NCBI GenBank assembly: GCA_964017155.1
Contig: OZ024861.1
Location: 47,102,513 to 47,166,512, forward strand
Length of the DNA: 64,000 bases
Direction: 5' to 3'
From: Oasisia sp. SBJ-2009
Lineage: Eukaryota > Annelida > Polychaeta > Sabellida > Siboglinidae
Of the stretch, positions 54,101 through 63,583 are shown piece after piece. Position numbers and translations under genes: made by a program. The notes under the pieces were generated by a model. That model was not told the DNA's origin. It searched no databases and saw only the letters and a program-made list of their open reading frames with translations. How positions within the stretch are numbered: position 1 is the first letter of the stretch; each line of letters opens with the position of its first letter.

Positions 54101-57100
54101 GTATGTCAGCTCTTCTGGACGAAGGAAGTGACCCAAGCCTTGGAGGACACTGACCTCCCAGCCCGCTTCAAGATCCTTCTCCAACAGGTATAGACATTGC
54201 TTCATCCCAGGGCCATACAACATTTATTTATTTACTCATAGTTTGGTAATAACATTTTCTATATGTGAATTATTTATAAGTCTTGCTATGTCAAATAATA
54301 TATCAACTGGTGAATTTAATTTGTGGCATTTCCCACGTTTGGCAGAGGTTTCTACCTTCTAATGAATTAGGTTTCTCAGTATGGGTGAGCTAAATTTCCA
54401 TTTGCAGTTGACTCAGACAGAGTACCCCGATTTCGTTGGCCGATAAGTAATAATAAATAATGACCGCTCCCTTAGTTCAAATTAGCTACGTCGTGTCAGT
54501 TGTCAAGTGACATGACAATTGAGTGATCTGACGTGTCACCAGCTTGACGACTTGAGGGAATTGGTGCGTGGATCACTGTCGAAGATTGCTCGTCAAGTCT
54601 TGTCAGCTCTGATCGTCATTGAAGTACACGCCCGCGACGTCGTCAACAAGATGCTGGATGAGAGCGTGAAGAACGCAAATGACTTTGAGTGGATCAGTCA
54701 ACTCAGGTATGTCACTGTTGTGATGTAGTGAATGACATATCGATCAGTTTGACTTGGTGTGTTTATTTTTTATTCTTTATTTGGAAACATTTATAGAGCA
54801 CCATGTATCTGGGTTAAAAACCTGCGCAGAAATGCTAACGATATAAAATAAGTAAATATTATTATTAAATAATTCATTTGAATAAATGTGTGTAAATAAA
54901 TATGTTAAAATAAGTTAAATAAATAAGTTACACACAATAGTAAATTGACTTTGAAAAATTAGGCACATATATATAAAGATTAAGACAAGCAAACTTTGAA
55001 CTATACTATTAATGTAGTTGCACAGAACAGACTAGGCAGCAGACTCTCCACCTATGAGGGAGGTTCATGTCTCTTGCTTAAGCTGTCACTAATTCCAATC
55101 TCCCGTCAAATCCATGAAATGGACATGCTCAAAGATAAACAGCACTATTGGCCTTCACGATGTTGTGCCAGAAATGAGTTGCGAAAATAGAGAGAGAGAG
55201 AAAATATGTCAAGGACGTGCATTATGTGTTATTGCAATAGGCAGTGAGAGCAAACATGTTATTGGAATTGGTGACAGAAAGCAAATGTGTTGTTGCATAA
55301 AATGGCAGAAATCTGCTGTATAATGCCAATAAGTGCCAGGGTATAAATTTATTATTATATTATTGCAATAATCAATATGATATAAATACGTTATTGCTAA
55401 AAGTAATGAAAATTAATATGTTTTTAATAAGTAACAGGGAACACATGTGTTATTACTATAACTGGGAAAAAAACAAATATGTTGATGTAGTGTGTTATGG
55501 ACAACACACCTGTTGGTGCAGTGTGTCACAAAAGGAAGGTGTGTTACAGATACTACTGGCTGGAGGATGACAACTTGTACATCCGTGCCGTCAACGCTCA
55601 GTTCCTGTACGGATACGAGTATCTCGGGAACACAGGGCGACTTGTGATCACCCCCCTTACAGACAGGTACTGCACCCTACCCCACACACTCACAGTCTCA
55701 CACACAGCTGACTGTAGTATCTCAATCACACATTTAAATTACTGTATTTGTTTTATTAAATGTACATACCCTAATTATCTTACACCCCCGTTTAAACTTC
55801 CACCTGCGTCTGCAGCCCCTGCACCTTACTGACCACTTAATCACACATATCTGGATGAATAAATCATTTATAGATAATTTGTATTGTTAAGTCCCATCCC
55901 AGCGTGAATCTTACAGGACAACAGTGGTGCCACATCAGTCTACAACAGAAACAGCAAATTTGGTATCTCCATCTGACAGTGCGAGTTTGTTTCATCTAGA
56001 GTGGACATTTGATAGAGCTACTGTGGACATTAGACACATCTAGTGTGGACATTTGATAGACCTAGTATGGACATTTGACAGAGCTAGTGTGGACATTTGA
56101 CAGAGCTAGTGTGCTGGTTGCAGATGTTATCTCACCTTGACTGGGGCGCTACATCTCAAGTTTGGAGGGGCGCCGGCAGGGCCAGCTGGCACTGGCAAGA
56201 CAGAGACAACTAAGGTACAGGGTTGTGTCTTAAGGGTCTTCTCATTCATTGCCCCCACAGGTAGACAGTTGGTAGTTGTCTTAGAATAGATGTATTTGTT
56301 ACAGTTTAGAGTTAAAGTAGTAGAAACTATTTTGGGCGGTCCCCCTCTGCTCAGTCTAAACGTCGTTCAAGCGGACTGGCTTACTTTATCAACCTGTGTA
56401 TGTGTTACCGTTGGCTCTGCTACATTTGTCTTTGTCACATCTGTTTTTACCACACACATCCTGGTAACAGGTGTCTATGAAATGTTTTGTCATGTTGCTT
56501 ACCATTGTTTGCCTTTCTTTATTGTGACATTTGTCTCTGAGACATTTATCTTGATGACATATGTGTTTGCAATATTTGTATTCGTGTAATTTTTTTCTGT
56601 ACAATATTTGTACTTTTTATATTATATTAGTGACATTCATGTTAGTAAATACTTATGTGTCTGTGTGACATTTCCAGGATTTGGCCAAGGCCTTTGCCAT
56701 TCAGTGCGTAGTCTTCAACTGCTCGGACCAGCTTGATTATATGGCCATGGCAAAGTTCTTCAAGGGTCTCGCAAGGTAGACTTCCGTTCAACCAGCATGC
56801 ATCATAAACCTTCATCCCAAATTAAAATGTTTGTTTCATTTCAGAAAAAAATAACACATTTTGAGCTCACCTACAAGTAGAGTCTTTTACAAGCATTATC
56901 TTATTTGTACAGTTGATTTTATTTTATTTCCATGAAATTATTCGACAAGGTACAAGATTAATTTCAACTAGGTTTTGAATTGAATTGAACTGAGTTATAT
57001 TCATCAAACATGTACAAGTTGAATTTATAAATAACCCGTCAATAGGAATCTAAGCACAACATCTAGATGTTATGCACATAAACTATACACAGTAATGAAA

Positions 57101-60100
57101 ACAATTTATAGTTATGTTGAAAATAAATACAGCAAGTTGAAAAAATACAATTTGACATTTCAAGGTTATTTTAAATTGTGTAAGAAATGACAAAAAGTAG
57201 CTATAAACACTATAAACACCAGTCATCAAGTTTAAATCAATTGTTATGGTTTTAACACGACTGTTGTATACATTTTTGTGTGTTAAATCTATTATATACA
57301 AGACAGGTAATTTGACATATTCTATACAATCTAAGCTATTTTATGTTAACAAAGCGAACACCAACCATAGACTACTGTCAATTACTGTCAGAGGTACAGG
57401 CTATATACACATATGGAACGGACTAGCAAGTGACATAACGCAGTTGCTAAGTTGGCAACAATTTAAGAAAAGATTAAAGTCGACACTGTTTTCTTCATAT
57501 TTATGAACAGTTAACACAATGATAAAAAAAATGTTACTGTTGTTTTGCACTCAATCTTGTAACTCTTATTACAACTACCATGCATTTTAGTTGAAAAGGG
57601 CATAGCACTTTACAAGTTACAAGTCATATGACTTCTGCTATGTCCCTTTAACAGCAGCAGCGATTCACCAATCATAGAATTGTATTATATTGTATTGTCT
57701 TTACCATTATGTATTGTATTATTTTCCCATAATATGTTGTATATTCCTGTGTTGTTGTTGCTGTTAAATAAACTTTCATTCATTCATTCATCCATCCATC
57801 CATCCATCCATCCATCCATCCATCCATCCATCCATCCATCCATCCATCCATCCATCCATCCATCCATCCATCTATCCATCCATCCATTCATTCTTGGTGT
57901 GTATGATGTGCACTGGTGTGTGTTAGTTCCACTGTTTCATTCACACTTCTATTGTGATTTGTTTGCCAACACACACATTATGTAAATAAAACATATCTGA
58001 TTTGATGAAAGTAAAATGAGCTGTGTTTGTATGACTGATTCTCATTGTAGTTCTGGTGCCTGGGCATGCTTTGATGAATTCAACCGAATCGACATTGAGG
58101 TGCTCTCTGTCGTTGCACAGCAGATCGCCACAATCCAAAAGGCACAGATACAATCGGTACGGAGTCAGAACAATTGTTTACGTTTATACATCAGGTTGTC
58201 ATTCTAACTCGTTGCTTCGCCAAATTTGTATGGTGAAAATGTGACATCACATTTATATCATTTCTATAAAACTACAATCTAATATGTTTTGTAATGCACG
58301 AATAGATAAATAGAAACAAAAGCTAAGTTGAGATATCGTAAAAAAAATGTTTTCCTGTTTTCTTTTATAATTTATTTTATAAACAAGTTGCCTGTTGTTG
58401 GATACGTTTTTGTAATTTGATATAACATGTGGAATTAATTATTTATCTGATGTTGGTGTATCCAAAATCAGTCAAAAGTGTGACTGATAATTGGCTTTGG
58501 TCTTCTGACGGATTATCAGTCTATATCACACTGGTGTTTGGATTTGGACTAGTCCACACAGACTGCCCCCTGTGTTTGTAGTTGGACCGGTTCATGTTTG
58601 AGGGGGTTGAGCTTGTGCTGAAGCCTTCCTGCGCAGTGTTCATCACAATGAATCCTGGGTATGCTGGCCGAACAGAACTCCCAGACAATCTCAAGGTGAT
58701 GTATATTTTTCCGTTTTTCTTCATGTTTGCAGCCACAATCCATCCATTTGGCAGATCTGGTTTACTCAGTGATTATGCTACAGTTTGGGCGTTGCTGTGG
58801 TTAACGAATTTATATGTGATGAACTGGGGGATTAAAATAAAATAATATGTAATTATACAAATCTAGGATTTAAAAAACAGGTAATATTTCATAACAAATG
58901 TATATTAAACATTGCATAAAAAACGAAAATTATTGTTGCTTGAAAATTCCCCATAATGCATCTGAAATTACTCTTAGCTCAAGATCCTATCAAGGCCCCA
59001 CTGTAATGTGTAACTATGGAACTTACATAATAACATTGCCTGAGAAAAAATTGATAAAAATCAGGGTTACTTGGTAACTCATTTTGGGTAAATCAGGTCA
59101 AAAGTCAAGGTCAACAATTAAAATATATATGTTGAATCTTAATTGTCTTCAGAGCACCGTTAACACATTAGGTCCATTAGACCCACACTTTTGTACACAT
59201 ACGTGTTAACGTACGAGTAACGTAATTTGTCATTTGTTTATTATTAATATGCACACATTCTACACATATTTCACTTAACGGTCTGGAATTTGACAGAAGT
59301 AAATATCACTCAGTTCCAATTTGTATGCCATGTGTCATAACAATTGAAAGGAGTGAAGAATATTACTGGTTGATTTCATAAGGAATGACCTATATTCCAC
59401 TGTGGAACGCACTTACCGAGGAAGCTGTCACCGCATCTACTGCAGAAGTGTTCCAGAGAGCTGCCATCCCAGTCATTCAGTCATTGACATTATAGTAGAT
59501 TGTTTTAGTGTAATCATGGACTGTCTGCTTTTTTATTTTTATTTAATGTACTAATAATTTTATTGATCTATTTATTATAATATTTTATTAACTTATTATT
59601 TTACCTCACAATGTTGTATCCTTTACATTGCATGACCATGAAATTCAATGTACAAATAATTTATTTATCTATTTATTATATTTAGTTTATTAATTTATTC
59701 ATCGTTTTAATGTATACTTAATGTACAGTTAATTGTATTTATATATTTGTGATATTTATTTGATTAACTTGTTACTTTAGCACACAGTCACGTTACAACT
59801 GCATGATAGTGAAACATCGCTTTTTAGCAGTAAATACTTGAAGACTTGAAGACCCATGTTGACCATGTCCTTGGGTTGTAGGCCCTGTTCCGTCCAGTGG
59901 CTATGATGGTGCCTGACTACGCACTCATCGCTGAGATCTCTCTCTTCTCATTCGGCTTCTCAGACGCTCGAGTTCTGTCCAAGAAGATCGTCACCACCTT
60001 CAAGCTATCCTCCGAACAACTCAGTTCACAGGTCAGTCTCCAGCCGTCCAGTGATTTCACGAGATCGGTTTCATGAAGTGTACATAAAGTTACACAAATA

Positions 60101-61269
60101 CTTAGTAAAAATGTTCCTGGAATCGGTTTCATGAAGTGTACATAAAGTTACACAAATACTTAGTGGCGCATATATGTGTAAACTCCCATGTTCAATAATA
60201 GAAAAAATCAGTTCATTTATTACGACATTCATCTTAGCGTTAACAATTCTCTATTCAACAGTATCCAACATGGCAGCCTTCACCAGAGGATAGTTACTGT
60301 AACTAAAGCAATAAACTTGTGTAACTTTTGCCAATTGTACCAAGACAAAGGAAACAACATTAACACAGGTCATCAGTAAAGTCATATTATTAATATATAC
60401 AACAAGATTTTTTAAAATATTTGAACTGAATCTGAAAGAAATATGAGCATAGTAATGGAAAATTGCGAAAAATAAATTTGCAAAACACAAATTTTTAATC
60501 AATATTTCTGAGTAGTTTGTCTCCTTACTGGCTTCATGAGGCCAGCCAGTGGGGAATAGTTACATATTCAGTTTGGTATTTTATAACAACAATGAGAGGT
60601 GCAGGTAGTGTAATGGTTAGCACATTTGCTTAGCATGCTGGCGGACTGGGTTCAATACCCAGACAAGATAGGCGTAGTATATTTGGTTTAAAAACCTGGT
60701 TCTCAACATTGGGGACAACATTGTATAGATCACGCGGAAAACATACAAATTAAATATAAGGATACCTTTTTATCAAATAATGCTGTATTATGCAAACTAC
60801 CTGGTATTCAAAATTAAACTTATATTAACACAAAGTAAATAGAAATACAAATTTGCAGTTGTTTATAAAAATATAAATTACGGCAGGATTAACCAGTGTC
60901 CATGAGGTGGCAGCATTGTATAGATCGTGCGGATATTCAAATATTCAAAAGCCGGCAGAATCACCAGTTGGTTGGTTAAGCGAGAGTCAAGTTGGTTAAG
61001 CGAGACTAGTGATGGGTGTGATGTATTTGACAGGACCATTATGACTTTGGGATGAGGGCAGTGAAGAGTGTCATCTCAGCCGCAGGAAACCTCAAGAGAC
61101 AGAACCCTGACATGGATGAGGTGAGTGACACTAGATTTATGTACACCCTTGTGGCTCAACTGTGCACACATTTGATGTACAATATATTACTACTCATTAA
61201 CTGCCCAGTGTGTGTGTGGGTGGTGGTGGTGGTGTGTGTGTTTGTTTGTGTGTGTTTGTGTGTGTTTGT

Positions 61270-61321
<52 letters not shown>

Positions 61322-63429
61322 ATGTGTGCGTGTGTGCGTGTGTGCATGTGTGCATGTGTGCATGTGTGCATGTGTGTATGTGTATGTGTATGTGTAAATT
61401 TGACAACATCATTGCAACTTAGATGTGTGTACATTTGGTGTACAACAATGCATTTCACCTACATGTACACATGAAGTAAATAATTGCATTTCTATTGTGT
61501 GCTTCTATTGTTTCTATCTGAGTGAAGACATTACTGAACAGAGACAAATTCTTACAGAACTGTGTTAAGTGACCAGAAATAACTATTGCCAATTTCACCA
61601 TTTGTCTATATATAATACAGACTGTACCAGTGTTATTGGTCCATTTGAACATATGTTTCGATTGCATTTATAAGTGATATTAAGACAGTTGACCAGTAGC
61701 ACTTTGATCATGTGACATGACTACCATCCTTCAGGAGCTGATAGCGTTAAGAGCTATCCGTGATGTCAATGTACCGAAGTTCCTGATGGATGATCTGAAG
61801 CTCTTCAACGGCATTGTGTCGGATCTGTTCCCGAACATCAAGTATGTCACACTGTAAAACATTTTTACTGCCTGTGTTTTGCTTGTAAAGGCAAAGTAAA
61901 GGCAAGTTCTTATATAGCGCAGTATCCAGTCCTCAGGACCGTTCAAAGCGCTTTACACTTTACTTCCCTGACAGACCTGTTCACTCAGACACCATCTCAA
62001 CATCTCTGGGAAGCATCCAGCCATATGCTACAATTAATGCGCGCGCGAAGGCTGCTCGTACACATATCCACCACTGTCTATAGCCAGTTACTCATTTATA
62101 CAGCTGAGTGAACTGGAGCAATGTAGAGTGAAAAAACATGCCCGAGGTTTTAACACCGCAGCACAGGATTCGAACCCGGGTTCTCGTAGTGGAGAGTCCA
62201 ACGCTCTACCCCTGAGCCATTGTGCTCTACAGCCGCTTGTGTGCTGATCCAATCATGATTATTCTTCAAACTTATCCGTTTGTCATCAGAATAAGTCCAT
62301 GTTGCAAATACAACAGTAGCCTAATAACACCGGGCCGTTATTTACCTGAACAAATCAAAGTGTTATTTTTATGTTGAATTTAAGTATTTCTTACATCACT
62401 TATCTCATTACGTAGTAAATCATAGAAAGAGACAATAACTATTCAATAGGAACATCCATACGTAGTGAAGTCAATGGTCAGCAGGTGTTTTGTCTCCTAT
62501 TGTATGTGTAGCCAGTGTGTGGATGGATGTGCTTGTGATATTAAATGTATGGAGGGTACCTGGCATAAATGTGACACTACACAATATTTATTTTAATTGT
62601 CATACCAGAACTGTCATTATGTCTGTAAATTTATTTTAATATCTACAGTTTTTGTTAAGCATCAAACCAATCTGTCATAGTGTCTACAGTGTGCTAAACA
62701 TTATATCAATGTGTCACTGTGTGTAAGCAAATGTTTATGTGTCATACTAATGTGACGCTGTGTATCCAGTATTTGTAAGGCATCATATCAAAGTGACTAG
62801 GCATCTACAGTTTTGTCAAGCATCGTACAAAAATGTCATTGTGTCTATGCGTCTTACCTAAGTGTCATTTGTCTATAGTTTATGATAACTGTCATACCAA
62901 TGTGAAACTATGTCTACACTTTTTGTTAAGCACCACATGTGTCACTGTGTCAACGATTTTTTTAAGCATCTTACTAAAGTGTCTCTGTGTCATCAATGTG
63001 TCTAGAAGTAGAATATGACTGTGGTGTTTGCAGGGAGCAGCCTATAGACTACGGAAAGCTACAGACTTCACTGGAAAGTACATGCATCAAGATGGGTCTA
63101 AAAGACATGGCAGGTACATTCAAAACATATGCTATTCCAATCATATCTTAAGAGTGACTCTCAATCAATGCAATCACACATATTGTCATATATCCACTGA
63201 TATAGTTTGACTAATAAAACTTCATATAATTTATACAGATATTTCTAGAGTGGTTATGCCAATGCATCTCAAGACTCCCAGATATGCTGATATTTAATTA
63301 TTACAAATAATATAATGTTGATTGATTGATTGATTGATTGATTTTATTCAATATAATATGTCAACATTGTGCAAATATAAATACAAAGTCCATTAAACAT
63401 AAGGATGACACAAAAAGTGCACACACACA

Positions 63430-63493
<64 letters not shown>

Positions 63494-63501
63494 CACACAC
63501 A

Positions 63502-63583
<82 letters not shown>

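Noticed and set aside
52533..54153. Open frames up to 291 codons on both strands
   Set aside because: Product of the 18-bp satellite, whose period is a multiple of three; no conserved protein. DNAH1 exon 26 (54050-54187) is in another context.
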